Assembly: GCF_000069945.1 (NCBI RefSeq)
Contig: NC_010545.1
Span: forward strand, 2,108,001-2,172,000
Length of the DNA: 64,000 bases
Reading direction: 5' to 3'
Source: Corynebacterium urealyticum DSM 7109
Lineage (GTDB): Bacteria; Actinomycetota; Actinomycetes; Mycobacteriales; Mycobacteriaceae
In this document: positions 1-8,698 of the stretch, piece by piece
Layout of the letters: every line of letters begins with the position of its first letter
How positions within the stretch are numbered: the first letter of the stretch is position 1
Made by a program: the position numbers and the translations under genes
The notes under the pieces: model-generated
Seen by the model: the letters and a program-made list of their open reading frames with translations, nothing else
Database searches by the model: none
What the model was told of the DNA's origin: nothing

Positions 1-616
1 CGATCTTTTCGACCAAGTACAGCAGGGAGGCCGGGGTCTGCTCCGCCGGCTTCAGGACGATGGCGTTACCGGCAGCCAACGCCGGTGCGATCTTCCAGGC
101 GGCCATGAGGATTGGGAAGTTCCATGGGATGATCTGCCCCACGACACCCAGTGGCTCGTTGAAGTGATAGGCGACGGTGTCGTCGTCGATCTGGGAGAGC
201 CTTCCCTCCTGGGCGCGCAGGGCACCGGCGAAGTAGCGGAAGTGGTCGACGGCCAGGGGAATGTCTGCGGCGAGGGTTTCGCGGACTGCCTTACCGTTAT
301 CCCAGGTATCCGCGACGGCGATTTCCTCGAGGTTCTCCTCGATACGGTCGGCGATGCGGTGCAGGATCAGGGCACGCTCGGCTGGGGAGGTCTTGCCCCA
401 GGCTGGCGCTGCCTTGTGCGCCGCGTCGAGCGCGAGCTCGATGTCTGCAGCCTTGCCGCGGGCCACCTGACAAAACACTTCACCGGTGACGGGGGTGACA
501 TTGTCCAGGTACTCACCATCGACTGGCGGGATCCACTCGCCGCCGATGAAGTTGTCGTAACGCTCACGGAAGTTGACGATCGAACCTTCGGTCCCTGGGT
601 TCGCATAAATAGTCAT
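1..616 (-). CDS. ald: NAD-dependent aldehyde dehydrogenase, N-terminal part (runs off window start)
   Basis: Reading leftward from ATG at 616, the translation begins [11 protein letters not shown] and gives about 205 residues of the aldehyde dehydrogenase superfamily before the window ends. It includes the segment [20 protein letters not shown] and the motif LKPAEQTP, both typical of the NAD-binding part. The catalytic Cys and Glu lie outside the window. The family oxidises aldehydes such as acetaldehyde to carboxylic acids in the cytoplasm. A GAAAGGG ribosome binding site sits just upstream of the ATG. In C. glutamicum an ald gene lies downstream of dnaK-grpE-dnaJ-hspR (recalled synteny); here it follows grpE directly. 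Substrate is not determinable from this fragment. Confidence 0.9.
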   Translation of the reverse strand, partial: MTIYANPGTEGSIVNFRERYDNFIGGEWIPPVDGEYLDNVTPVTGEVFCQVARGKAADIELALDAAHKAAPAWGKTSPAERALILHRIADRIEENLEEIAVADTWDNGKAVRETLAADIPLAVDHFRYFAGALRAQEGRLSQIDDDTVAYHFNEPLGVVGQIIPWNFPILMAAWKIAPALAAGNAIVLKPAEQTPASLLYLVEKI

Positions 617-870
617 GTACTGCCCTTTCTGGTTGAGCTCAGATGAGCTTGTGAGACACTTTACATTTGGACAGCAAAGTATGCCACTGTTTTTCTTCCC
701 TTTTCGCGTTTTCCCTTAATCGATCAACCTCGCCCCAGCTCCCACCCTTAGTTCACCCTCCCTTATAAAGCCTTGATTCACCACCGGAACACCGTCGCAG
801 GAGAGGAGTTTTATTAGAGCCGTGAGGCTGCTTTGGCGCTGGCCGAAGTAGATCCGGACCATAGACAGCA
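617..870. other. Intergenic region between ald and the grpE terminator
   Basis: About 250 bases that should carry the ald promoter. There is no ORF with family resemblance on either strand. In particular there is no remnant of dnaJ or hspR, which would be expected here in many actinobacteria. The stretch around 655-720 is AT-rich compared with its surroundings. Confidence 0.5.
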
Positions 871-903
871 AAAGACCCGGCCCCCGAATGAGTGCCGGGT
901 CTT
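871..903 (-). terminator. Rho-independent terminator after grpE
   Basis: A 10-bp perfect inverted repeat (872-881 with 894-903, AAGACCCGGC / GCCGGGTCTT). On the minus strand it is followed by TTTTGC. It lies 12 bases beyond the grpE stop codon and closes the dnaK-grpE unit. Confidence 0.85.
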
Positions 904-915
904 ATACCGCGGTTA

Positions 916-1578
916 TTACTGCGGATCCGCGATGACAACCATCGCGTGGCGGAGCACTCGCTCCCCCATGCGGTAGCCCTTGCGGAGCACGGTACCGACA
1001 GCCTTCTCGTCGCCAGAGGACATGTCCTGCACGGCCTCGTGAAGCTCCGGGTCGAAAGCATCACCCTCGGCGCCGAAGACCTCAACCTTGGCCCCGCGCA
1101 GAACCGTGTTCAGCTTGTCGGACATCGCCTTGAGCGGCCCGGTCAGGTCGCCGTGCTCGGCGGCCAGATCCAGGTCGTCCAGGATCGGCAGGAGGTCCGT
1201 GGCCAGGCCAGCCTTGGCTGCCTCCACCGCTGCCTCCCGGTCGCGTTCAGCGCGGCGACGGTAGTTGGCGTACTCGGCGGTGACCCGCTTCAGATCCTCG
1301 GTGCGCTCAGCCAGCTCAGCCTCGGCCGGGTTGGCGGCAGCCTCCGGGTCCAACGAAGGATCGACCGTCTCGTCGCCGTCGGCCAGGTCGGCCGCAGCGT
1401 CGTCGGCTGCTACCTCGGCGGCGTCGCGCTGGGCGTCCTCCTGGGCCTTCACGGCCGCTTCGGGGGATTCGCCCGGCACCTCGCCGGCATTGTCGACGGC
1501 CGCATCCGCCTCTGGGTCAGTGACCGCCGGATCACCTGGGTTATCCGGCATCTCGCCGGAGGTGTGTGCGTTCGTCAT
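916..1578 (-). CDS. grpE: GrpE nucleotide exchange factor
   Basis: A 220-aa protein. Residues 1-85 are acidic and Ala/Glu/Asp-rich and probably disordered. A helical stretch follows ([15 protein letters not shown]), then the compact GrpE beta domain with [19 protein letters not shown] at the C terminus. GrpE releases ADP from DnaK in the cytosolic Hsp70 cycle. Its ATG overlaps the dnaK stop codon by one base (TAATG), so translation is probably coupled. A strong terminator follows, so no dnaJ or hspR is co-transcribed at this locus. Confidence 0.97.
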   Translation of the reverse strand: MTNAHTSGEMPDNPGDPAVTDPEADAAVDNAGEVPGESPEAAVKAQEDAQRDAAEVAADDAAADLADGDETVDPSLDPEAAANPAEAELAERTEDLKRVTAEYANYRRRAERDREAAVEAAKAGLATDLLPILDDLDLAAEHGDLTGPLKAMSDKLNTVLRGAKVEVFGAEGDAFDPELHEAVQDMSSGDEKAVGTVLRKGYRMGERVLRHAMVVIADPQ

Positions 1579-3431
1579 TACTTCTTCTCATCCTCGCTGT
1601 CGTCCTCGTCGACAACCTCAGCGTCGACGACGTTCGGATCCTCGGAGCCTGCATCCTCAGCGCCGCCTGCCTCGCCAGCCTGGGCTGCCTCGGACTCGTA
1701 GATGGCCTTACCCATCTCCTGGGACTCCGCGGAGAGCTTCTCCATGGCGTCCTTGATGGCCTCGATATCCTCACCCTTCAGGGCCTCGTCGACAGCCTTG
1801 GCTGCCTCCTCGACCTTGTTCTGGATGTCCTCGGAGACCTTGTCCTTGTTGTCCTCGACGAACTTGCGGGTCTGGTAGACGGTGGACTCTGCGGAGTTAC
1901 GGACTTCCTGCTCCTCGCGGCGCTTCTTGTCCTCCTCAGCGTGAGCCTCGGCGTCCTTGATCATCTGGTCGATCTCGTCCTGGGAGAGGCCGGAGCCATC
2001 CTGGATCTTGATCGTGTTCTCCTTGCCAGTGCCCTTATCCTTCGCGGTGACGTGCACGATGCCGTTGGCGTCGATGTCGAAGGTCACCTCGATCTGCGGG
2101 ACACCGCGCGGGGCCGGAGCGATACCGCCGAGCTCGAAGGAGCCGAGCAGCTTGTTGTGCTGCGCCATCTCGCGCTCACCCTGGAACACCTGGATCTGCA
2201 CGGAAGGCTGATTGTCCTCAGCCGTGGTGAAGGTCTCGGAACGCTTCGTCGGGATGGTGGTGTTGCGCTCGATGAGCTTGGTCATCACGCCACCCTTGGT
2301 CTCGATACCGAGGGACAGCGGGGTGACGTCGAGCAGGAGGACGTCCTTAACCTCACCGCGCAGAACACCAGCCTGCAGCGCCGCACCGACAGCGACAACC
2401 TCGTCCGGATTCACGCCCTTGTTCGGCTCCTTGCCGCCGGTCAGCTCCTTGACCAGGTCGGTCACGGCTGGCATGCGGGTGGAACCACCGACCAGGACGA
2501 CGTGCTCAATCTCGTTGATATCGACGTCGGCGTCCTTGAGGACGGCCTGGAAAGGCTTCTTGGTGCGGTCCAGCAGGTCCTGGGTGATGCGCTGGAACTC
2601 GGTACGGCTCAGCGTCTCGTCCAGGAACAGCGGGTTCTTGTCGCCGTCGACGGTGATGTACGGCAGGTTGATGCTTGCCTGCTGGGAGCTGGAGAGCTCG
2701 ATCTTCGCCTTCTCAGCGGCCTCGCGGAGGCGCTGCAGGGCCATCTTGTCCTTGGTCAGGTCGATGCCGTTGGCGTTCTTGAACTTCTCGACCAACCAGT
2801 CGACGATCGCCTGGTCCCAGTCGTCACCGCCGAGCTTGTTGTCACCGGAGGTTGCACGGACCTCGACGACACCGTCGCCGATCTCCAGGAGGGAGACGTC
2901 GAAAGTACCGCCACCGAGGTCGAAGACCAGGATGGTCTGCTCCTTGTCGCCCTTCTCCAGGCCGTATGCCAGTGCTGCGGCAGTCGGCTCGTTGACGATA
3001 CGCAGGACGTTCAGGCCTGCGATCTGGCCGGCGTCCTTGGTTGCCTGGCGCTGGGAGTCGTTGAAGTAAGCCGGCACGGTGATGACCGCGTCGGTGACGT
3101 CCTCGCCCAGGTAGGACTCGGCGTCGCGCTTCAGCTTCATCAGCGTGCGTGCGGAGATCTCCTGTGCGGTGTACTTCTTGTCGTCGATTTCGACGTTCCA
3201 GCTGTCGTTGCCGATGTGGCGCTTGACGGAGCTGATGGTGCGGTCAACGTTGGTGACCGCCTGGTTCTTTGCGGACTGACCGACCAGAACCTCGCCGTTC
3301 TTAGCGAAGGCTACGACGGAAGGCGTGGTGCGTGCGCCCTCGGAGTTGGCGATAACGGTTGCCTCGCCACCCTCGAGCACCGACACCACAGAGTTCGTGG
3401 TTCCCAGGTCAATACCTACTGCGCGTCCCAT
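1578..3431 (-). CDS. dnaK: Molecular chaperone DnaK (Hsp70)
   Basis: A 617-aa Hsp70. The N-terminal ATPase opens with [11 protein letters not shown] and carries the phosphate loop [19 protein letters not shown] and the adenosine motif [13 protein letters not shown]. The substrate-binding domain is at about 385-500, followed by a helical lid and an acidic tail ([14 protein letters not shown]). It refolds client proteins with DnaJ and GrpE. The start is supported by AGGAGAAAAG upstream of ATG at 3431. It heads a dnaK-grpE transcript. A degenerate HspR-type operator lies about 60 bases upstream. Confidence 0.99.
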   Translation of the reverse strand: MGRAVGIDLGTTNSVVSVLEGGEATVIANSEGARTTPSVVAFAKNGEVLVGQSAKNQAVTNVDRTISSVKRHIGNDSWNVEIDDKKYTAQEISARTLMKLKRDAESYLGEDVTDAVITVPAYFNDSQRQATKDAGQIAGLNVLRIVNEPTAAALAYGLEKGDKEQTILVFDLGGGTFDVSLLEIGDGVVEVRATSGDNKLGGDDWDQAIVDWLVEKFKNANGIDLTKDKMALQRLREAAEKAKIELSSSQQASINLPYITVDGDKNPLFLDETLSRTEFQRITQDLLDRTKKPFQAVLKDADVDINEIEHVVLVGGSTRMPAVTDLVKELTGGKEPNKGVNPDEVVAVGAALQAGVLRGEVKDVLLLDVTPLSLGIETKGGVMTKLIERNTTIPTKRSETFTTAEDNQPSVQIQVFQGEREMAQHNKLLGSFELGGIAPAPRGVPQIEVTFDIDANGIVHVTAKDKGTGKENTIKIQDGSGLSQDEIDQMIKDAEAHAEEDKKRREEQEVRNSAESTVYQTRKFVEDNKDKVSEDIQNKVEEAAKAVDEALKGEDIEAIKDAMEKLSAESQEMGKAIYESEAAQAGEAGGAEDAGSEDPNVVDAEVVDEDDSEDEKK

Positions 3432-3491
3432 TGTCTTTTCTCCTTTTTGTTGTGGGTTTTATGTGCTGGCCCTTGCGAGCCTCTCACTAAG

Positions 3492-3512
3492 CCTTAGCGC
3501 CCTAGACTCAAG
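3492..3512 (-). promoter_or_regulatory. HAIR-like (HspR) operator, one half-site perfect
   Basis: The actinobacterial HAIR consensus is CTTGAGT-N7-ACTCAAG. On the plus strand 3506-3512 is a perfect ACTCAAG. Seven bases away, 3492-3498 reads CCTTAGC and matches the partner half-site at 4 of 7 positions. The position upstream of dnaK fits HspR control. That the site is functional is inference. Confidence 0.5.
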
Positions 3513-3715
3513 TTTTATTCCCAGCATTCGGAAAATCTTTTAAATTTCTCCGAAAACCAGCGATTTTCAGTTATTTTGAGCCCTTCGGTGGCCTCGGAGA
3601 CCCTGCATGAGCGCCAGCGCCTCAACTTCTGTAACCAAGTATCCAAAGATTTCATTCCCGGTCAAGCCAAGTTGAGTGCAATGCGCTCAGCTTCCATGAT
3701 TTTCGCAGGACAGAC

Positions 3716-3721
3716 TAGGCT
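3716..3721 (+). promoter_or_regulatory. Candidate -10 element, leaderless start
   Basis: TAGGCT ends 8 bases before the ATG at 3730, and there is no Shine-Dalgarno sequence in between. This geometry suggests transcription starting at or next to the start codon. Confidence 0.45.
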
Positions 3722-3729
3722 AAACAGTC

Positions 3730-4671
3730 ATGAGCCTGTCGATGCACATCGCCGCACTCTTCCCAGACCCGCGCGTTCAGCGCGCCAAAAAGCAAACCGG
3801 CATCGCCCGGAAGACTGCCATCGTGCCGGATCCACCCCACGAGGTGCGCCAGCACTATGCCGTCTTCGAGCGCTATCACGCAGGCTTTCCCATTTTCTCC
3901 ATCACCCAGATGGTCTTCGGAGACTCCCAGTCCGCCGAGGCGCAGGAGTACGACCCGAACGCGCCAGCCCTCGACGAGCTCACACCCCAACAGACCGCCA
4001 AGCGTGCCGTCCTCTATATCCCGGGTGGCGACTTCTCCGACTACATGCCAACCGCCGCCTGGCGCTTCGTCACCGACCTCGTGGACGCAGGCCTGCGCGT
4101 CGATATCCCACTTTCTGGTCGACTCCCGGACTACACCGCCCGGGAAGCCGTCCCCTTGGTGCGCCGGGCCTACCAGGATCTACTGAAGGAGCACGGGGCG
4201 GAAAACATCACGATCATCGCCGATGGTTCCGGTTCCGCACTCGCCCTCGGCAGCCTGCTGGCATTCCTGCCGGACGCATGCCCCTCCAACGTCATCCTCG
4301 CCGACCCCTGGTACGACCTCGTGGCCAGCGGCTGGCAACAGGAACACACGGGCAAAGTGGCGTCCTACCTCAAAGAGGTCTCCCATCGCTGGGCCGGCGG
4401 CCAGCTCAATAACGCGAAGGTCAACCCCGGCGTCATGGGACGCCAGGAGTGGCGCCAGTGGGCAGGCTCCGCCTTCCACATCTTTGTCGGCGGTCACAGC
4501 CAGCCAATGCGGGACGCGCGCCGACTCGAGAAGGATCTGAAGAACGCGGACGTGGCGGTAAACGTCACGCGCGTCGAGGGAACGGTCTACATGTACCACC
4601 TACACCGGACGAGCGAGGGCCGTCGCGACCGCCGTCAGATGATCCGCATCGCGCAGGGGCAGGAGAGCTAA
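3730..4671 (+). CDS. Alpha/beta-hydrolase-fold protein of the HSL/esterase type, nucleophile apparently lost
   Basis: A 313-aa protein without a signal peptide. LYIPGGDFSDY (about 95-105) matches the HGG oxyanion region of hormone-sensitive-lipase-like esterases. IIADGSGSALALGSL (about 158-172) sits where such enzymes have the GDSAGG nucleophile elbow, but Gly falls at the Ser position in the simplest alignment. A late HLH may be the catalytic His region. It is a single gene between dnaK (divergent) and the Fe-S reductase. It could be a non-enzymatic family member or use the adjacent Ser; the substrate is unknown. Confidence 0.65.
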   Translation: MSLSMHIAALFPDPRVQRAKKQTGIARKTAIVPDPPHEVRQHYAVFERYHAGFPIFSITQMVFGDSQSAEAQEYDPNAPALDELTPQQTAKRAVLYIPGGDFSDYMPTAAWRFVTDLVDAGLRVDIPLSGRLPDYTAREAVPLVRRAYQDLLKEHGAENITIIADGSGSALALGSLLAFLPDACPSNVILADPWYDLVASGWQQEHTGKVASYLKEVSHRWAGGQLNNAKVNPGVMGRQEWRQWAGSAFHIFVGGHSQPMRDARRLEKDLKNADVAVNVTRVEGTVYMYHLHRTSEGRRDRRQMIRIAQGQES

Positions 4672-4888
4672 ACCGCGACGCCAATGACCCTGTGTTCTGC
4701 ATCACTAGTGGTAGAGCGCTGATTCGTGAGCCAGGACACAAATTACGCAACATTTCTATTGCTTATTTCACCCCCGGGGCGGGGCCGAAAAAGTGTATAT
4801 ACCTGCGGTTAAGCTGCTAACGTACGCATAAAGTAACGGAATTATAGGTATCCAGCTCATCCGAGACTGGCTTATAAAGGAGTACTCT
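4672..4888 (+). promoter_or_regulatory. Upstream region of the Fe-S reductase
   Basis: Intergenic. The last 100 bases are AT-rich (TATATACC near 4795, ATTATAGGT near 4840) and are followed by a strong AAAGGAG ribosome binding site 8 bases before the ATG at 4889. No clear DtxR-type palindrome was seen. Confidence 0.4.
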
Positions 4889-7800
4889 ATGTACCTGCTT
4901 GCAGCAGGGCAGGCGACAAGCACTGACATTCCGTGGAATGTCACGGTTCCCCTGGGGATCATTGGCGCACTGCTCTCCATCCCAGCCTGGATTTTCTTCC
5001 TCCGCGGTGCCCTGCAGATCTTCAAGACGATCCGCTTGGGCCAGCCAGCGCTGAAGCGCACGGATAACCCGGGCGCCCGCCTCGGCAACCTGATCAAGGA
5101 AATCCTGGGCCACACGAAGATGGCCAAGAAGCCTGGGGTCGCTATCGCCCACTGGTTCGTCATGGTGGGCTTCCTCCTGGGCTCACTGGTCTGGTTCGAG
5201 GCCTACATCCAGACCTTCAACCCCGAGGGCGGCTGGCCGATCATCGGCAACTGGGCCGTCTACCACTTCGTTGACGAGATCCTGGGTATCGGCACCACGC
5301 TGGGCATCATCGCCCTGATCATCATCCGCCAGAACATCGGCGATAAGGAGCGCAAGGCACGCTTCTACGGCTCCAACGCCAAGGCCGCGTACTTCGTCGA
5401 GATCGTGGTCCTCCTTGAGGGCCTGGGCATGATGTTCGTGAAGGCCGGCAAGATCGCCACCTTCGCCAGCTACGAGGGTGGCCACGTCGCCACCGACTTC
5501 CTGACGATGCAGATCGCGAAGATCCTGCCGGAGTCCCCGCTGATGGTCTCCGTCTTCGCGCTGATCAAGCTGCTCTCTGGCATGGTCTGGCTGTTCATCG
5601 TGGGTCAGAACATCACCTGGGGTGTCGCATGGCACCGCTTCATGGCGTTCTTCAACATCTTCCTGAAGCGCAACTCCGACGGCCGTAACGCGCTCGGCGC
5701 GGCGAAGCCGATGACTTCCCAGGGTCGCATCCTGACTATGGAAAACGCCGACCCGGACACGGATAACATCGGCGCCGGCTCCATCGAGGACTTCACCTGG
5801 AAGGGCTGGATGGACTTCACCTCCTGTACCGAGTGTGGCCGCTGCCAGGAGCAGTGCCCGGCGTGGAACACGGAGAAGCCGCTGAGCCCGAAGAAGCTCA
5901 TCATGGACCTGCGCGACCACGCAGTCTCTTCTGCCCCGTACCTGCTGGAGAAGGCCTCCGCCCCTACCGGTGGCGGCCTGTTCACCGGTGACGCCACCGA
6001 GGCGGATCCGGCAGCCGAAGCGCACGCCGATATGCCGCTGCTGCAGCTGGTCGCCGAGGGCGAGATGGGTGTTATCGACCCGGACGTCCTGTGGTCCTGC
6101 ACCAACTGTGGCGCCTGTGTCGAGCAGTGCCCGGTGGACATCGAGCACATCGACCACATCGTCGACATGCGCCGCTACAAGGTGCTGGCTGAGTCCGAGT
6201 TCCCGACCGAGCTGGGTGGCCTGTTCAAGAACATGGAGACCAAGGGCAACCCTTGGGGCCAGAACAACAACCAGCGCTCCGACTGGATCCAGAAGGCGAA
6301 GGCCGACGGCATCGAGGTGCCGGTCTTCGGCGAGGACATCGAGAACTTCGACGACACCGAGTACCTGTTCTGGGTCGGTTGTGCCGGCGTCTACGACGAC
6401 AACGCCACCAAGACGACCCGCGCGGTCGCCGAGCTGCTGTACACCGCTGGTGTGAAGTTCGCCGTCCTGGGTGAGAACGAGGGCTGCACGGGTGACTCCG
6501 CCCGTCGCGCCGGTAACGAGTTCCTCTTCCAGATGCTGGCTGAGCAGAACATTGAGGTCCTGGACAACGCCTTCGAGGGCGTGCCGCCGAAGCAGCGCAA
6601 GATCGTGGTCACCTGTGCTCACTGCTTCAACTCTCTGCGTAACGAGTACCCAGAGATGGGCGGTAACTACGAGGTCATCCACCACACCCAGCTGCTGAAC
6701 AAGCTGGTTCAGAAGGGCTACCTGGAGCCGGTGAACACGCCGTCCTCCAGCCGTACCGTGACCTACCACGACCCGTGCTTCCTGGGCCGTCACAACAAGG
6801 TCTTCGACGCGCCGCGTGAACTGATCGGCGCCTCCGGTGCTGAGCTCACCGAGATGCCGCGCAACCGCAACACCGGCTTCTGCTGTGGTGCTGGTGGTGC
6901 CCGCATGTGGATGGAGGAGGACCTCGGTTCCCGCATCAACCTGAACCGCACCGACGAGGCGCTGGCCACCGGCGCGGACGCCATTGCGATTGGTTGCCCG
7001 TTCTGTAAGACGATGATCAACGACGGTGTGAACAACCGTCAGGCAGACATCGAGGACAAGAGCGAGCGCACCCAGGTTCTGGATATCGCTCAGATGTTCC
7101 GCGAGTCCATCCTGGTCGACGGCGAGCTGCCGGCACCGCGCTCCCCTGAGTTCCTGGCCGCCCCTGAGCGTGGCTGGGTCGATGAGGAGAAGCTGGCCCG
7201 CGAGGAGGCCGAGCGTAAGGCTGCGGAGGAAGAGAAGCGCCGCGCTGAAGAGGAGAAGAAGCGCAAGGCTGAGGCCAAGGCTGCCGAGGACAAGAAGAAG
7301 GCGGCTGCCGCTGCCGCCGGTGGCGCTGCAGCTGCGGGTACCGCGGGTGCCGCTGCCGCCGCTCCGGCTGCGCCTGGTGGTGCCCCGGCCGCTCCTTCTG
7401 CTCCGGCCGCACCAGGTGCTCCTACCGTTCCTGCTGCAGGTGTCCCGGCTGCCCCGGCTGCCCCAGCGGCACCAGGTGCTCCGGCCGCACCGTCGGCCCC
7501 TGCTGCACCATCTGCAGGCGCTCCGGCTGCTCCGGCCGCACCGTCGGCCCCGGGTGCTCCAGCAGCTCCTGCTGCTCCGGGCGCTTCCGCCCCAGCTGCA
7601 CCGAAGGCTCCTGCTGCTCCGGCAGCTCCAGGTGCCCCAGCGGCTCCGGGTGCTCCAGCGGCTCCTGCTGCACCGTCTGCAGGTGCCCCATCGGCCCCAG
7701 CAGCTCCTGCTGCACCGGGCGCTCCTGGTGCTCCAGGCGCACCGGGTGCTCCGGCGGCTCCGGGCGCTTCCGCCCCAGCTGCGCCAAAGGCTCCTGCCGC

Positions 7801-8503
7801 TCCGGGTGCTCCAGGCGCACCAGCAGCCCCGGGTGCCTCCGCTCCAGCGGCTCCGGCAAGCGAGGGCTCCGCTGCAGCTGAAAAGCCAGCAGCAGCACCG
7901 GCTGCGGAGAAGACCGAGTCCGGCGCCATCAAGCTGGGCAGCACCGCTCCGGGCGCACCAGGCGCTCCGGGTGCACCGGCTGCGCCGGCCGCAGCACCAG
8001 CGGCAGCTGCCCCTGCAGCAGCTCCAGCGGCTGAACCAGCTGAGGCTCCGACCGCCCCAGCAGCCGAGCAGAGCGAGCAGGCAGAGGCTCCAGCTGAGGC
8101 TACTGCCCCGGCAGCTGAGGCACCACAGGCTGCTGCACCAGCATCGGGTGCAACCGAGGAGGGAGGCGTGATCAAGCTCGCCGCCTCCACCCCGGGAGCT
8201 CCGGGTGCACCGGGCGCGCCAGCGGCTTCTGCTGCACCGGCTGCTGCCCCACAGGCTGCAGCGCCAGCTGCTCCGGCCCAGCCAGCAGCACCGCAGGCAC
8301 CTGCCGAAGAGCAGGCCGAGGCTCCAGCCGAGGAGGCTGGCGCTGAAGAGACCCCAGCCGAGGAAGCACCGAAGGCCGCTGAGGCTCCCGCCGCTCCGGC
8401 AGCGGATAAGCCAGCCAGTGGCGCGACCACCGAGGGTGGGGTCATCAAGCTGACCCGCAACACCCCGGGCGCACCGGGTGCCCCAGGCGCTCCTAACTCC
8501 TAA
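4889..8503 (+). CDS. Membrane-anchored 4Fe-4S / CCG-domain reductase with Ala/Pro/Gly repeat tail (Rv0338c type)
   Basis: A 1204-aa protein. Residues 1-250 hold several transmembrane helices. Two ferredoxin-type clusters follow: CTECGRCQEQCP near 312 and CTNCGACVEQCP near 404. Two cysteine-rich CCG domains follow, with TCAHCFNSL near 573 and CCGAGGARMW near 665. This is the architecture of M. tuberculosis Rv0338c and HdrD/GlpC-like oxidoreductases that move electrons at the membrane; the partner is unknown. A Lys/Glu-rich helical linker (about 770-815) leads into about 390 residues of PAAPGAP-type repeats with three IKL motifs (about 1012, 1092 and 1183). The tail makes it much longer than the mycobacterial protein (about 880 aa as recalled). 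Confidence 0.9.
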   Translation: MYLLAAGQATSTDIPWNVTVPLGIIGALLSIPAWIFFLRGALQIFKTIRLGQPALKRTDNPGARLGNLIKEILGHTKMAKKPGVAIAHWFVMVGFLLGSLVWFEAYIQTFNPEGGWPIIGNWAVYHFVDEILGIGTTLGIIALIIIRQNIGDKERKARFYGSNAKAAYFVEIVVLLEGLGMMFVKAGKIATFASYEGGHVATDFLTMQIAKILPESPLMVSVFALIKLLSGMVWLFIVGQNITWGVAWHRFMAFFNIFLKRNSDGRNALGAAKPMTSQGRILTMENADPDTDNIGAGSIEDFTWKGWMDFTSCTECGRCQEQCPAWNTEKPLSPKKLIMDLRDHAVSSAPYLLEKASAPTGGGLFTGDATEADPAAEAHADMPLLQLVAEGEMGVIDPDVLWSCTNCGACVEQCPVDIEHIDHIVDMRRYKVLAESEFPTELGGLFKNMETKGNPWGQNNNQRSDWIQKAKADGIEVPVFGEDIENFDDTEYLFWVGCAGVYDDNATKTTRAVAELLYTAGVKFAVLGENEGCTGDSARRAGNEFLFQMLAEQNIEVLDNAFEGVPPKQRKIVVTCAHCFNSLRNEYPEMGGNYEVIHHTQLLNKLVQKGYLEPVNTPSSSRTVTYHDPCFLGRHNKVFDAPRELIGASGAELTEMPRNRNTGFCCGAGGARMWMEEDLGSRINLNRTDEALATGADAIAIGCPFCKTMINDGVNNRQADIEDKSERTQVLDIAQMFRESILVDGELPAPRSPEFLAAPERGWVDEEKLAREEAERKAAEEEKRRAEEEKKRKAEAKAAEDKKKAAAAAAGGAAAAGTAGAAAAAPAAPGGAPAAPSAPAAPGAPTVPAAGVPAAPAAPAAPGAPAAPSAPAAPSAGAPAAPAAPSAPGAPAAPAAPGASAPAAPKAPAAPAAPGAPAAPGAPAAPAAPSAGAPSAPAAPAAPGAPGAPGAPGAPAAPGASAPAAPKAPAAPGAPGAPAAPGASAPAAPASEGSAAAEKPAAAPAAEKTESGAIKLGSTAPGAPGAPGAPAAPAAAPAAAAPAAAPAAEPAEAPTAPAAEQSEQAEAPAEATAPAAEAPQAAAPASGATEEGGVIKLAASTPGAPGAPGAPAASAAPAAAPQAAAPAAPAQPAAPQAPAEEQAEAPAEEAGAEETPAEEAPKAAEAPAAPAADKPASGATTEGGVIKLTRNTPGAPGAPGAPNS
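7320..8500 (+). repeat. Coding tandem Ala-Pro-Gly repeats (collagen-like)
   Basis: In-frame GCT/CCG/GGT-rich repeats encode GAPAAP, PGAPGAP and PGASAPAAPKAP units at the C terminus of the Fe-S reductase. Three longer modules end in a Gly-(Val)-Ile-Lys-Leu motif followed by PGAPGAPGAP, starting near 7921, 8163 and 8433. The last one forms the extreme C terminus. Length variation between strains is likely. Confidence 0.9.
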
Positions 8504-8535
8504 GGGTCAGGCAAGAGGCACGGCCCTCTGACCTA

Positions 8536-8573
8536 AAGAACCGCATCTGCTTCCCAGCAGGTGCGGTTCTTTC
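8536..8573 (+). terminator. Rho-independent terminator of the Fe-S reductase
   Basis: An inverted repeat AAGAACCGCA..CTGC / GCAG..TGCGGTTCTT with a short loop and a trailing TTTCT, 33 bases after the stop codon. The remaining bases to 8698 hold nothing recognisable. Confidence 0.85.
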
Positions 8574-8698
8574 TATGCGCCGCCTCGCGGCAATCCCCTT
8601 TGAAACGCAACAGTCCGTCGCGGACTACTCCAGCCCCTGCTAAAAACGGGACCTGCCGGTCAGCCCCAGCGCCCCACCACCAACAGTGAAGCGCCGAC

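Noticed and set aside
1566-3497. A 643-codon open frame on the plus strand across dnaK
   Set aside because: It is the antisense shadow of dnaK, with Leu/Val/Asp-rich composition expected from complementing a high-GC coding frame and no family motif.
4685-4745. tRNA-like stretch (CACTAGTGGTAGAGCGCTGATTC)
   Set aside because: It has a D-arm-like GTGGTAGAGC but no acceptor pairing, anticodon arm or T arm around it.
7090-8463. A long antisense frame rich in Gly-Ala-Pro that looks collagen-like
   Set aside because: It is the complement of the Ala/Pro/Gly repeats of the Fe-S reductase, which has a proper start, ribosome binding site and redox domains in the sense direction.
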